In this document: in pieces, positions 18,847 to 27,721 of the stretch | Layout: every line of letters starts with the position of its first letter | How positions within the stretch are numbered: position 1 is the stretch's first letter | From: an uncultured Thiotrichaceae bacterium | GTDB lineage: Bacteria; Pseudomonadota; Gammaproteobacteria; Thiotrichales; Thiotrichaceae | Assembly: GCA_937925855.1 (NCBI GenBank) | Contig: CALAMO010000010.1 | Span: 124,001 to 188,000 of the forward strand | Length of the DNA: 64,000 nucleotides | Direction of reading: 5' to 3' | Notes under the pieces: generated by a model | The model's database searches: none | The model's input: the letters and a program-made list of their open reading frames with translations, nothing else | Told to the model about the DNA's origin: nothing | Translations under genes and position numbers: made by a program

Positions 18847-20304
18847 ATGGACTTAAATGATAAAGAATTATTCCGCCAGCAAGCCTATATCAACGGAGAA
18901 TGGGTGGATGCGGACAATGGTGCAACCTTTGAAGTCACTAACCCGGCGACCGGCGAAGTCATTGGTACGGTGCCTGATATGGGCGCGGCGGAAACCCGGC
19001 GGGCGCTTGAAGCGGCGAATGCAGCCTGGGGCGCATGGCGCAAGAAAACGGCTAAAGAGCGCGGTGCGATTCTGCGCAAGCTGAATGATCTGATGCTGGC
19101 AAATAAGGATGATCTGGCGCAATTAATGACGCTGGAGCAGGGTAAGTCGCTGGCGGAAGCCACCGGTGAAATTGGTTACGCCGCATCCTTCATCGACTGG
19201 TTTGCGGAAGAGGGGAAGCGCACCTATGGTGATACTATTCCGACCCATAACCCGGATCAGCGCATTCTGGTGACCCGTGAGCCCATTGGTGTTTGTGCGG
19301 CGATTACCCCCTGGAATTTCCCGACGGCGATGATTACACGTAAAGCTGGCCCGGCGCTGGCGGCGGGCTGTCCGATGGTCATTAAACCGGCGGAAGCCAC
19401 ACCTTATTCGGCGCTGGCGCTGGCCGTTTTAGCTGAGCGAGCGGGTATACCGGCGGGTATTCTGAGTATTGTCACCGGTGATGCGCGGGCGATTGGCGGT
19501 GAGATGACGTCTAATCCGATTGTGCGCAAAGTGACGTTTACCGGCTCGACGCCGGTTGGCAAGCTGCTGATGAAGCAGAGTGCCGATACCCTGAAGAAAG
19601 TCTCGCTGGAGCTGGGTGGTAACGCACCGCTGATCGTGTTCGATGATGCCGATCTGGATAAGGCTGTCGAAGGTGCGATGATTTCTAAGTACCGCAATAG
19701 TGGTCAGACCTGTGTGTGTGCCAACCGGATTTTGGTACAGGACAGTGTGTATGATGCCTTCGCTGAGAAGTTGTCAGCCGCGGTCGCGGGGCTGAAAGTC
19801 GGTAATGGCATGGACGCAGGGGTGACGCAGGGGCCGCTGATTGATGAAAAAGCGGTGCAGAAAGTTGAGTCGCATATTGCTGATGCGGTAGAGAAGGGCG
19901 CACGCATTTTGGCGGGGGGTAAGCGCCATGCATTAGGTCATACCTTTTTTGAGCCGACGCTGTTGGCGGATGTGACCACGGATATGATGATTACCCGTGA
20001 TGAAACCTTTGGCCCGGTAGCGCCGTTGTATCGGTTTAGCGATGAAGCTGAGGCGATTCAAATGGCGAATGCTACCGAGTTTGGTTTGGCGACTTACTTC
20101 TTCTCACGTGACATAGGTCGGATTTACCGGGTTTCTGAGGCGCTGGAATACGGTATGGTTGGGGTGAACACCGGGCTGATTTCGACTGAGATTGCGCCGT
20201 TTGGTGGGGTTAAGGAATCCGGGTTGGGGCGTGAAGGCTCCAAGTATGGGATTGAGGACTTTATGGAGTTGAAATATACCTGTATGGCGGGGATTAGTGC
20301 TTAA
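18847..20304 (+). CDS. gabD: NAD(P)-dependent succinate/glutarate-semialdehyde dehydrogenase
   Basis: This 485-residue aldehyde dehydrogenase is closest in look to GabD/DavD. It has PWNFPTAMITRKAGPALAAG, the general-base Glu in VSLELGGNAPLIV, the catalytic Cys in NSGQTCVCANRI, and PFGGVKESGLGREGS near the end. DavD converts glutarate semialdehyde from the 5-aminovalerate route of lysine breakdown to glutarate; GabD converts succinate semialdehyde in GABA catabolism. Linkage to gcdH and the CoA-transferase favours the DavD role, though many enzymes use both substrates. Its stop overlaps the stop of the convergent DUF2007 gene by 4 bases. Confidence 0.92.
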   Translation: MDLNDKELFRQQAYINGEWVDADNGATFEVTNPATGEVIGTVPDMGAAETRRALEAANAAWGAWRKKTAKERGAILRKLNDLMLANKDDLAQLMTLEQGKSLAEATGEIGYAASFIDWFAEEGKRTYGDTIPTHNPDQRILVTREPIGVCAAITPWNFPTAMITRKAGPALAAGCPMVIKPAEATPYSALALAVLAERAGIPAGILSIVTGDARAIGGEMTSNPIVRKVTFTGSTPVGKLLMKQSADTLKKVSLELGGNAPLIVFDDADLDKAVEGAMISKYRNSGQTCVCANRILVQDSVYDAFAEKLSAAVAGLKVGNGMDAGVTQGPLIDEKAVQKVESHIADAVEKGARILAGGKRHALGHTFFEPTLLADVTTDMMITRDETFGPVAPLYRFSDEAEAIQMANATEFGLATYFFSRDIGRIYRVSEALEYGMVGVNTGLISTEIAPFGGVKESGLGREGSKYGIEDFMELKYTCMAGISA

Positions 20305-20639
20305 AATATAAACCAGAGCAGCAAGCCTAGTAATACCCCAATCGTGACCCAAAATAAAACCGGCGGAGTGAACAGGCCCATGCGCTTAGCCGGTTTCGTC
20401 ACCTGTTCAGCGTGGCTCACATCCTCGGGTTCGTGTTGCTCATACGCTGCGATGAGCGGCAGCGCGGCGGCATAATCTGCCTCCGTCACCCATACCCGCG
20501 CAAAATCCAGGGTCGCGATTTCGCCCACGCCCCCCTGAAGGTGGTGGCCGCCCACGTAGCTTTGGATGCCGTGTGCTTCTAACATGCCCGCAACAATATG
20601 TGCTTCGGTGGTGCTGCCTGCTCGGTATAGGGTTTTCAT
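20301..20639 (-). CDS. DUF2007-type putative signal-transducing protein
   Basis: This 112-residue protein starts with the DUF2007 pattern (KTLYRAGSTTEAHIVAGML, GIQSYVGGHHLQGGVGE, LDFARVWVTEADYAAAL), a ferredoxin-like alpha/beta fold thought to bind small ligands or partners. It ends in one membrane helix (FWVTIGVLLGLLLWFIF), so the domain is tethered to the inner membrane. No biochemical role is established for the family. GGAGAA precedes its start. Confidence 0.75.
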   Translation of the reverse strand: MKTLYRAGSTTEAHIVAGMLEAHGIQSYVGGHHLQGGVGEIATLDFARVWVTEADYAAALPLIAAYEQHEPEDVSHAEQVTKPAKRMGLFTPPVLFWVTIGVLLGLLLWFIF

Positions 20640-20799
20640 TAGGGTTCTCCTTAGGGCCTAAAGGTTAAGAAAATATGATCTCAAAGAGGGCTGGCTGAGC
20701 TCATCATTTACCACGAAACGCATAAGGGCTGTTTCCGCCCTGCCTTAGCAGCGTTATACTGAGCATCCAAATAATCACACGCATCGCAGCCACTTAATT

Positions 20800-21870
20800 A
20801 TGAGTCAATTCTGGAGCCAGCTGGTACATCATCTTGACCCTTATGTGCCGGGCGAGCAGCCGAAAGATCAGCGTTATATTAAGCTGAATACCAACGAATG
20901 TCCTTATCCACCGTCACCGCGTGCGCTGGCTGCGATTGAAGCGGCGGGTGGTGCTGCATTACGCCTGTATTCTGACCCGTCGTGCGGTGTATTGAAGCAG
21001 GCAACGGCGGATTTTTACGGTGTTGCGCCGGAGAATGTGTTTGTGGGGAACGGTTCGGATGAGGTGTTGGGCCATGTGTTTCATGGGCTGTTGAAGCAGG
21101 ACAAGCCGCTGTTGTATCCCGACTTGTCCTATGGCTTTTATCCGATTTATAAGCTGCTGTATGAGATTAATGCGCAGGAAATTCCGCTGCGACAGGACTT
21201 CAGCCTGTGCCTGGATGATTATCGGGTGGACAACGGCGGGATTATTTTCGCCAATCCGAATGCACCCACGGGGCTGGCGGTGGGCGTGGCTGAAATCGAG
21301 CGACTGCTGCAAGATAACACCGAGTCGGTTGTGGTGGTGGATGAAGCCTACGTCGACTTTGGCGCTGAGTCGGCGGTGCCGCTCACAAAAACATACCCCA
21401 ATCTGCTGGTGGTGCAGACCTTTTCTAAATCACGGGCGCTGGCCGGGCTGCGGGTTGGACTCGCGATCGGTGACGCAGGGCTGATTCAAGGGCTAGAGCG
21501 GATCAAGGGTTCGTTTCACCCCTACACGCTGGGCCGGATGGAATTGGCGGGTGCCGCGGCGTCCATGCAGGATCGGGCGCATCTGCTGGCCAACTGCAGC
21601 AAAGTGGTCGCGACGCGGGAGCGTATAACTCAGGCATTACAGCAGCTGAATTTTGCCGTGCTGCCGTCCAAGACGAACTTCTTATTGGTGCGCCCGCCTG
21701 CTGGGAATGCGGCAGCGCTGTATCGCGGCCTGAAGCAGCGCGGCATCTTAGTGCGTTACTTCAGCACCGAACGTATCAAGGAATACCTGCGTATTAGCAT
21801 AGGCACAGACGCAGAAATGGACTGCTTTATGGAAAAGCTAGGGGAAATAATGACGGAGGCAGCGGCGTGA
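20800..21870 (+). CDS. hisC: Histidinol-phosphate aminotransferase
   Basis: This 356-residue PLP-dependent class I/II aminotransferase is of the HisC type and converts imidazole-acetol phosphate to histidinol phosphate. KLNTNECPYPPSP corresponds to the LNxNENPY signature, FVGNGSDEVL binds the cofactor phosphate region, FANPNAPTG and VVVDEAYVDF are standard, and the Schiff-base lysine is in TFSKSRALAGLRVG. No other his gene is adjacent. Its stop overlaps the GTG start of the NIF3 gene by 4 bases, so the two are translationally coupled. Confidence 0.92.
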   Translation: MSQFWSQLVHHLDPYVPGEQPKDQRYIKLNTNECPYPPSPRALAAIEAAGGAALRLYSDPSCGVLKQATADFYGVAPENVFVGNGSDEVLGHVFHGLLKQDKPLLYPDLSYGFYPIYKLLYEINAQEIPLRQDFSLCLDDYRVDNGGIIFANPNAPTGLAVGVAEIERLLQDNTESVVVVDEAYVDFGAESAVPLTKTYPNLLVVQTFSKSRALAGLRVGLAIGDAGLIQGLERIKGSFHPYTLGRMELAGAAASMQDRAHLLANCSKVVATRERITQALQQLNFAVLPSKTNFLLVRPPAGNAAALYRGLKQRGILVRYFSTERIKEYLRISIGTDAEMDCFMEKLGEIMTEAAA

Positions 21871-22634
21871 GCAGTGCGGTGAGTTTGCTGGAGCTGGAGC
21901 AATACCTAGCTGAATTATTACAGGTCAGTCGTTTCCATGATTACGCGCCTAATGGCGTGCAGGTTGAGGGCAAGGCTGAGATTAAAACACTGGTCACGGG
22001 GGTGACAGCGAGTCAGCAGTTGCTGGACCAGGCGGTGGCTGTGGGGGCGGATGCGGTGTTGGTGCACCACGGCTATTTTTGGAAGAACGAAGCGCCGGTG
22101 CTGCGCGGTATGAAGAAGCGGCGCATTAAAACGCTGCTTGAGCATGATATCAGTCTATTGGGTTATCATCTGCCGTTGGATGCACACTCCGAACTGGGCA
22201 ATAACGCGCAGTTGGCCCGGCGTTTAGGGATTATCAGCCAGCAGGTGATGGACGCGCGTGATTTGCAGGGGGTGGGCAATGTCGGTGTGCTAGAAACCGA
22301 AATGTCGCTGGCTGATTTTGGCGCGCGGGTCGCCGAGGTGTTGCAGCGTGAGCCGCTATTAGTCAGCGGGGGCGAGCACCCTATTCGGCGCATCGCTTGG
22401 TGTACCGGTGGCGCGCAGGGCTATATCGATCAAGCCTGTGCCCTTGGGGTGGATGCCTATCTCAGCGGTGAAATTTCAGAGAACACCACGCACAGTGCGC
22501 GTGAAAATGGCGTGCATTACATTGCAGCGGGTCATCACGCAACGGAGCGTTACGGGGCCGAGGCTTTAGGCGAGCATCTGGCGCAGCAGTTTGGCCTAGC
22601 GCATTTTTACTTTGATATGGACAATCCTGCATAG
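21867..22634 (+). CDS. NIF3-family dinuclear metal protein (YbgI-like)
   Basis: This 255-residue member of the NIF3/DUF34 family has the metal-ligand clusters VLVHHGYFW and GYHLPLDAHSELGNN in the first half, and SGEISENTTHSAREN with GHHATERYGAEAL near the C-terminus. Together they make the dinuclear site in a hexameric toroid. The family is often annotated GTP cyclohydrolase I type 2, but its reaction is not settled. The GTG start overlaps the hisC stop. NIF3 genes next to petABC are seen in other gammaproteobacteria. Confidence 0.92.
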   Translation: MSSAVSLLELEQYLAELLQVSRFHDYAPNGVQVEGKAEIKTLVTGVTASQQLLDQAVAVGADAVLVHHGYFWKNEAPVLRGMKKRRIKTLLEHDISLLGYHLPLDAHSELGNNAQLARRLGIISQQVMDARDLQGVGNVGVLETEMSLADFGARVAEVLQREPLLVSGGEHPIRRIAWCTGGAQGYIDQACALGVDAYLSGEISENTTHSARENGVHYIAAGHHATERYGAEALGEHLAQQFGLAHFYFDMDNPA

Positions 22635-22876
22635 GCCCGATTTTAATGCCGGAAGAAGCGTTATTTTGCGTTCCTTTTTGTGCTATCATCCGGCCCGGTT
22701 GAAATCTACTCAAGGCGGTGCGCAAAAGCGCCGGTACTATGGGTCTGGATTTGGCGACCTAAACGATTTTTAGCTGCCTGCAAGGTATCGTGTTTAAGTT
22801 CAGCGGTGTGCAGGGAGTCTTGGTTTATAAAGTTTTGTTTTCTTAAGATTTTAATTTATCTGGGAGTAAGCTGATA

Positions 22877-23479
22877 ATGGCTAATTCTGAAGTAGATCAG
22901 AGCCGCCGGCGCTTCCTGACGACCGCTACCGCAGTAGTGGGCGCAGGGGGCGTGGCAGCGGTGGCCACTCCTTTCCTTTCATCGATGGCTCCGAGTGCGC
23001 GTGCTTTAGCAGCAGGTGCGCCGGTGCAGTACAATGTAAGTAAAGTAGAACCGGGGCAACTGGTGCGGGTCATGTGGCGCGGTAAGCCGGTGTGGGTGGT
23101 GAATCGCACCGAACAGATGTTGGGTGATTTGCCATCGATGGAGGCCAATTTGAAAGACCCGGCTTCGGACGATACCAATATGCAGCCGGAATATGCGAAA
23201 AACGGGGTGCGTGCCCGTGAGGACAAATCAGCGTATTTGGTGCTGGTTGGCATTTGCACGCACTTGGGCTGTTCGCCTACTTTCCGTCCTGAAGTGGCTC
23301 CGGCTGATTTGGGTGCGGATTGGAAAGGTGGCTTCTACTGCGCCTGTCATGGCTCGCGTTTTGATATGGCAGGTCGGGTATACAAAAATGTACCGGCAGG
23401 CGCTAATCTAGAAGTGCCGCCGTATTACTTTATGGATGATCAGACCATTCTGATCGGTGAAAGTGGAGGTAAAGCATAA
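22877..23479 (+). CDS. petA: Ubiquinol-cytochrome c reductase Rieske iron-sulfur subunit
   Basis: This 200-residue Rieske protein of the cytochrome bc1 complex transfers electrons from ubiquinol to cytochrome c1. A twin-arginine style N-terminus (SRRRFLTTATAVVGAGGVAA) anchors it in the membrane. The cluster ligands are in CTHLGCSP and CACHGSRFD, with the flexible-neck region before them. It starts the petABC operon and its stop overlaps petB by one base. The 240 bases upstream carry no gene and presumably hold the operon promoter, though no convincing -35/-10 pair stands out. Confidence 0.97.
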   Translation: MANSEVDQSRRRFLTTATAVVGAGGVAAVATPFLSSMAPSARALAAGAPVQYNVSKVEPGQLVRVMWRGKPVWVVNRTEQMLGDLPSMEANLKDPASDDTNMQPEYAKNGVRAREDKSAYLVLVGICTHLGCSPTFRPEVAPADLGADWKGGFYCACHGSRFDMAGRVYKNVPAGANLEVPPYYFMDDQTILIGESGGKA

Positions 23480-25089
23480 TGGCTGACCGTCCTGCACATG
23501 ATTACAGCGGTTTCTTAGGTTGGGTCGAAGACCGTTTCCCGATGATGGAAACCTGGAATAAGCATATCGCGCAGTATTATGCGCCGAAGAACTTTAATTT
23601 CTGGTACTTTATGGGCTCGCTGGCGATGGTCGTGCTAGCGATTCAGATCTTTTCAGGCCTGTTTCTTGCCTTCCACTACAAGCCGGATACCAGCCTAGCT
23701 TTCGCTTCCGTTGAATACATCATGCGTGATGTGCCCGGCGGCTGGTTTATTCGTTATATGCACTCAACGGGCGCTTCTGCGTTCTTCGTTGTGGTCTATC
23801 TGCATATGTTCCGCGCGCTGATTTATGGTTCTTATAAAGGCAAGCGTGAACTGATCTGGCTGATCGGTATGACCATTTATCTAGCGTTGATGGCAACAGC
23901 CTTTATGGGTTATTTGCTGCCATGGGGCCAGATGTCTTACTGGGGTGCACAGGTTATTATCAATCTGTTTAACACGATCCCGCTGATTGGTGAGTCGCTG
24001 TCCATCTGGATCCGAGGTGACTTCGTACTGGGCGATGCTACGCTGAACCGTTTCTTTGCGCTGCACTTCTTTATTCCCGTATTGGTGTTACCGGCGCTGG
24101 TGTTTGTGCACATCGTTGCTCTGCATGCGGTGGGTTCTAACAACCCAGACGGTGTCGAAATCAAGCAGGGGCCAAAAGGCAATAAATGGAGTGAAACCGC
24201 ACCTGCGGATGGTATTCCTTTCCACCCCTATTACACCGTAAAAGACTTGGTGGGCGTTGTCGTCTTTATGATTGGCTTTTTTGCCGTGGTCTTTTTCGCG
24301 CCTGAAATGGGTGGCTACTTCCTGGAAAAGCCGAACTTTGAACCGGCTAACGCACTGAAGACGCCGGAGCATATCGCACCCGTTTGGTACTTCACGCCGT
24401 TTTACACGGTGCTGAGGGCGATTCCTGATCCGTGGTGGGGCACGGTGGCGATGTTTGCGGCCATTATTATGCTGTTCTTCATTCCGTGGATCGATAAGAA
24501 CCCGGTGAAGTCTTGGCGCTATCGCAATCTGGCGCACAAGTTTAACCTACTGATCTTTGCCGCTGTGTTTATTGTGCTCGGCTGGATGGGGGTTGAAGCG
24601 GTGACGCCGGTTTATAAGGAGCTGGGGACGCGCATGACGCAGGTTTACTTCCTGTTCTTTGCGGTGCTGGCGATTCATAGCCGCCCCACCTCGAACGAAC
24701 TGCAGGCCTCCTCAGTGTTCTTCATCCTGGGGCTGGCGGTCTCCGTTGGCATCGCAGTGGTGCTCACGCTGTTTGGCAGTGGTTTCCTGAACGGTATTTT
24801 GCTGGGGCTATTGGTCGTGGCGCTGTTTGTGGGTGCACGCATGCTGGCTGAAAAGCTGTATGGTGAAACACCGAAAGGCCGCTATGTGATGTGGTTTAGT
24901 ATTCTGCTGGGTCTGGTGTTGATCTATGACTTATTGTTCCGTCTGAACCTTGAAGCCCCTGGCGAAGCGGTACAGCTGGTGTTGCAGCTGCCTCTGATTA
25001 TCATTTATCTGGGCGCGACCTTACTGCTACCTGCGTTTAAACCGGCGTTTAACGCAGAAAAGCCTGTGCCAGAACGTGTAACCGGATGA
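23479..25089 (+). CDS. petB: Cytochrome b of the bc1 complex, with extra C-terminal membrane segment
   Basis: The core of this 536-residue cytochrome b is standard and carries the quinol oxidation and reduction sites. It shows GGWFIRYMHSTGASAFFVVVY, GYLLPWGQMSYWGAQVI, the PEWY-like loop PVWYFTPFYTVLRAIPD, and histidine pairs for two hemes. Bacterial versions end soon after the eighth helix with KPVPERVT. Here about 115 residues, with roughly three further hydrophobic segments (ASSVFFILGLAVSVGIAVVL, NGILLGLLVVALFVG, VMWFSILLGLVLIYDLLF), are inserted between that helix and the conserved KPVPERVT end. The reading frame is intact and coupled to petA and petC. Confidence 0.95.
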   Translation: MADRPAHDYSGFLGWVEDRFPMMETWNKHIAQYYAPKNFNFWYFMGSLAMVVLAIQIFSGLFLAFHYKPDTSLAFASVEYIMRDVPGGWFIRYMHSTGASAFFVVVYLHMFRALIYGSYKGKRELIWLIGMTIYLALMATAFMGYLLPWGQMSYWGAQVIINLFNTIPLIGESLSIWIRGDFVLGDATLNRFFALHFFIPVLVLPALVFVHIVALHAVGSNNPDGVEIKQGPKGNKWSETAPADGIPFHPYYTVKDLVGVVVFMIGFFAVVFFAPEMGGYFLEKPNFEPANALKTPEHIAPVWYFTPFYTVLRAIPDPWWGTVAMFAAIIMLFFIPWIDKNPVKSWRYRNLAHKFNLLIFAAVFIVLGWMGVEAVTPVYKELGTRMTQVYFLFFAVLAIHSRPTSNELQASSVFFILGLAVSVGIAVVLTLFGSGFLNGILLGLLVVALFVGARMLAEKLYGETPKGRYVMWFSILLGLVLIYDLLFRLNLEAPGEAVQLVLQLPLIIIYLGATLLLPAFKPAFNAEKPVPERVTG

Positions 25090-25100
25090 GGACGGACACT

Positions 25101-25856
25101 ATGAAAACATTAATTGCAGGTGTATTACTGGTGTTGAGCACCGGTTTACTCGCAACGTCAGCCGCGTTTGCGGCTGGCCCAAAGGCCGATTTGGAGCAGG
25201 TTAAGATTGACCTGCATGATCAGGCCGGTCTACAGCGCGGTGCAAAGTACTACATTAACTACTGTATGGGTTGTCACTCCGTTAAATTCAGCCGTTACAA
25301 TCGGGTGGCCTTGGATTTGGGACTCACTGAGGAACAGGTGGCGGAGAATTTCATTTTTACGCGCGCCAAAGGTGAAAAAACCAAGATTGGTGACCTAATG
25401 ACCAACGGCATGTCTGCCGAAGATTCCGAGCGTTGGTTTGGGGTGACGCCGCCGGATCTGTCGCTGGTTGGCCGTTCACGCGGTGGCGACTGGATTTATA
25501 GCTTTCTGAAAGCTTTTTATGTCGATCCTGCGCGCCCATTGGGTGTCAATAATACGGTTTTCGCCAATGCAGGTATGCCTCATGTGCTGTGGGAATTGCA
25601 GGGCTGGCAGGAAATGGCGACTAAGGACGACGGCGAGGGTGGCACTGAAAAAACGCTAACCCTAGCACAGCCCGGCAGCGCCTCACCGGAAGAGTATGAC
25701 CAGATCATTACCGATATTACCAATTTCTTAGTGTATGTCGGCGAACCGGCGCGACTGCATCGTACGACAATAGGTTGGTGGGTTCTTCTCTTCCTCAGTA
25801 TTTTTGCGGTATTAGCCTACCTGCTGAAGAAAGAATACTGGAAGGATGTACATTAA
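25101..25856 (+). CDS. petC: Cytochrome c1 of the bc1 complex
   Basis: This 251-residue cytochrome c1 is exported by a signal peptide (MKTLIAGVLLVLSTGLLATS), carries a single covalent heme at CMGCH near residue 55, and is held by a C-terminal helix (IGWWVLLFLSIFAVLAYLL). The likely axial Met is in NAGMPHVLWEL. An ATG at 25086 overlaps the petB stop, but GAGGA placed 8 bases before ATG 25101 favours the later start, which also gives a normal signal peptide. A strong terminator follows. Confidence 0.96.
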   Translation: MKTLIAGVLLVLSTGLLATSAAFAAGPKADLEQVKIDLHDQAGLQRGAKYYINYCMGCHSVKFSRYNRVALDLGLTEEQVAENFIFTRAKGEKTKIGDLMTNGMSAEDSERWFGVTPPDLSLVGRSRGGDWIYSFLKAFYVDPARPLGVNNTVFANAGMPHVLWELQGWQEMATKDDGEGGTEKTLTLAQPGSASPEEYDQIITDITNFLVYVGEPARLHRTTIGWWVLLFLSIFAVLAYLLKKEYWKDVH

Positions 25857-25883
25857 TCGTTAATACCGTTATGGTATAATTCG

Positions 25884-25920
25884 AAAGCTGTTTCGGTGTT
25901 CTGCGCTGAAACAGCTTTTT
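25884..25920 (+). terminator. Rho-independent terminator of petABC
   Basis: An 11-bp perfect stem (AAAGCTGTTTC at 25884-25894 with GAAACAGCTTT at 25908-25918) and a 13-base loop run into a T5 tract (25916-25920), 28 bases after the petC stop. Confidence 0.9.
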
Positions 25921-26016
25921 CTGTTTAATAGCAGGCCACCGGTTTTCACCCCGTGTGATTAACGCGCCTGCATTGTAGTAACAAGTGTAGTAATAAGTAG
26001 GGAGTTACCTTTTAAC

Positions 26017-26646
26017 ATGGCCTCGATTTCAAGCCGCCGTTCTGTTATGACCCTTTTTTCCGCACCTGACTGCGCTGATAGTCACCGTGTTCGTATTGTG
26101 CTGGCGGAAAAAGACATTACCGTGGACATTCTGAACGTAAATCCCGATGACAAGCCGGACGATCTGGCTGAGCTGAATCCCTACAATACAACGCCGACAC
26201 TGATTGATCGTGATCTGGTGTTGTACGATGCTCGCATTATTATGGAATACCTGGACGAGCGCTTCCCGCATCCGCCGCTAATGCCGGTTGATCCGGTGAC
26301 CCGCGCTCATTCGCGCTTGGCACTGTTTCGGATTGAGAGGGATTGGTTCTCTCTAGTGCAAGACATTGAGGGCAAGGATCCGGCTGCGGCCGATCAAGCT
26401 CGTGATATCCTGCGTGAAAGTGTGCTGTCTGCGGCGGAGGTGTTCGCCATTAAGCCGTATTTCCTCAGCGATGAATACACGCTAGTTGACTGTACGATTG
26501 CGCCGGTGCTATGGCGATTACCTAAATACGGCATTGACGTGCCTGCGAAAACCGGCAAGCCCATTCTAAGCTATATGGATCGTGTCTTTTCACGCGATGG
26601 TTTTCAGGTTTCACTCAGTAAAGTAGAAAAGTCTATTCGGCCATGA
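26017..26646 (+). CDS. sspA: Stringent starvation protein A
   Basis: This 209-residue, glutathione-transferase-fold RNA-polymerase-associated protein modulates transcription under starvation. The thioredoxin-like N-domain reads MTLFSAPDCADSHRVRIVLAEKD, NPYNTTPTLIDRDLVLYDAR, then IIMEYLDERFPHPPLMP. The helical C-domain follows with YTLVDCTIAPVLWRLPKYGI. The gene lies downstream of petABC and overlaps sspB by ATGA, the usual gammaproteobacterial arrangement. Confidence 0.96.
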   Translation: MASISSRRSVMTLFSAPDCADSHRVRIVLAEKDITVDILNVNPDDKPDDLAELNPYNTTPTLIDRDLVLYDARIIMEYLDERFPHPPLMPVDPVTRAHSRLALFRIERDWFSLVQDIEGKDPAAADQARDILRESVLSAAEVFAIKPYFLSDEYTLVDCTIAPVLWRLPKYGIDVPAKTGKPILSYMDRVFSRDGFQVSLSKVEKSIRP

Positions 26647-27191
26647 TACCTAAACGCCCCTTTTTACTGCGTGCTTTCTACGACTGGATCGCGGAAAGCA
26701 ATATGACGCCTCATATTCTGGTGAACACAGAGTCGGAAGAAGTTTCCGTGCCCAGGCAGCACATCAAAGAGGGTAAAATCGTTCTGAACGTCAGTCCGAT
26801 GGCGGTGCAAGACTTCATGATGGACAATGAGGCGCTGAGTTTTAGCGCCCGTTTTGGCGGTGTGGCGTTTTATATTTACTGCCCGATGTACGCCATTGAA
26901 GCGATTTATGCGCGTGAGGCGCCGACTGAGGGCATTAGTTTTGCCCCCGATGAATACGCTGATATCACGCCCGTTGTACCAGCCGCTGAGGCTGTGGCAG
27001 CACCAGTACTGAGTGCGGTCGACAACCATGCCCCCGATGAGTCCGCCACAGGTGCTACAACAGCAGTGCGCAGCGATGAGGCTGTTGCCGCAGAGGCAGA
27101 CGGCGCTGCGGCTGGGACAGAATCGCAGGACAAGCGCGACAGTGATGCCAAGCCGTCACGCAAGCGACCTGCGCTAAGGGTCGTGAAATAG
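26643..27191 (+). CDS. sspB: ClpXP adaptor SspB
   Basis: This 182-residue adaptor delivers ssrA-tagged proteins to ClpXP. The folded N-domain (residues ~1-110) includes PFLLRAFYDWIAESNMTPHI, IVLNVSPMAVQDFMMDN and SFSARFGGVAFYIYCPM, the tag-binding groove region. A long Ala/Glu-rich flexible linker ends in the ClpX-binding tail RPALRVVK. The linker, about 70 residues, makes it slightly longer than the E. coli protein. The start overlaps the sspA stop. Confidence 0.96.
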   Translation: MIPKRPFLLRAFYDWIAESNMTPHILVNTESEEVSVPRQHIKEGKIVLNVSPMAVQDFMMDNEALSFSARFGGVAFYIYCPMYAIEAIYAREAPTEGISFAPDEYADITPVVPAAEAVAAPVLSAVDNHAPDESATGATTAVRSDEAVAAEADGAAAGTESQDKRDSDAKPSRKRPALRVVK

Positions 27192-27201
27192 GGCAGGCCC
27201 T

Positions 27202-27690
27202 ATGGTATCCATGATCGCGGCAATGACGCCGCAGCGTGTGATTGGTTTGCAGGGCGACATGCCGTGGCACTTACCCGCCGACCTTGCCTGGTTTAAGCGC
27301 AACACGCTGGCTAAGCCGGTGTTAATGGGGCGCAAAACTTGGCAATCTATTGGCAGCAAGCCGCTGCCGCAACGCACTAATATCGTGATCAGCCGTAACC
27401 CGCAGCTGGCTTTCTCTGGCGCAACTGCTGTTCCCTCCATTGAGCGGGCTTTGGCGGAGGTAGCGGATGCCAACGAGGTGATGGTGATTGGCGGGGCGCA
27501 AATTTATACACAGTTTTTGCCGCAGGCCGAGCGTTTATATATTACGCTTATTGATGTCAATGTGGCGGGTGACAGCTGGTTTCCTGCTTATGAACACCTC
27601 GGCTGGCAGCAGCGCTTTAGTGAGCAGCGTTTGGCTGATGCAAAAAATCCCTATGATTGCACGTTTATGATCCTGGATCGTCTATTCTGA
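27202..27690 (+). CDS. folA: Dihydrofolate reductase
   Basis: This 162-residue DHFR reduces dihydrofolate to tetrahydrofolate with NADPH. It shows MIAAMTPQRVIGLQGDMPWHLPADLAWFK split over the Met20 loop and catalytic acidic site, then GRKTWQSIGSKPLP for cofactor binding and VMVIGGAQIYTQFL. The acidic residue in HLPADL fills the role of E. coli Asp27. The gene begins 10 bases after sspB, so it is probably read through from that operon. The next gene follows within 32 bases. Confidence 0.97.
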   Translation: MVSMIAAMTPQRVIGLQGDMPWHLPADLAWFKRNTLAKPVLMGRKTWQSIGSKPLPQRTNIVISRNPQLAFSGATAVPSIERALAEVADANEVMVIGGAQIYTQFLPQAERLYITLIDVNVAGDSWFPAYEHLGWQQRFSEQRLADAKNPYDCTFMILDRLF

Positions 27691-27721
27691 ATCCTCTGTA
27701 CCATCTGTGTTGGAAGCTATT

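Noticed and set aside
22680-22874. 64-residue frame ending just before petA
   Set aside because: It has no ribosome site, a composition rich in Trp, Cys and Arg, and occupies the probable petABC promoter and leader.
25861-25883. TATAAT at 25875-25880 as sspA promoter
   Set aside because: It lies before the petABC terminator hairpin and lacks a -35 at the proper distance, so it is unlikely to drive sspA.
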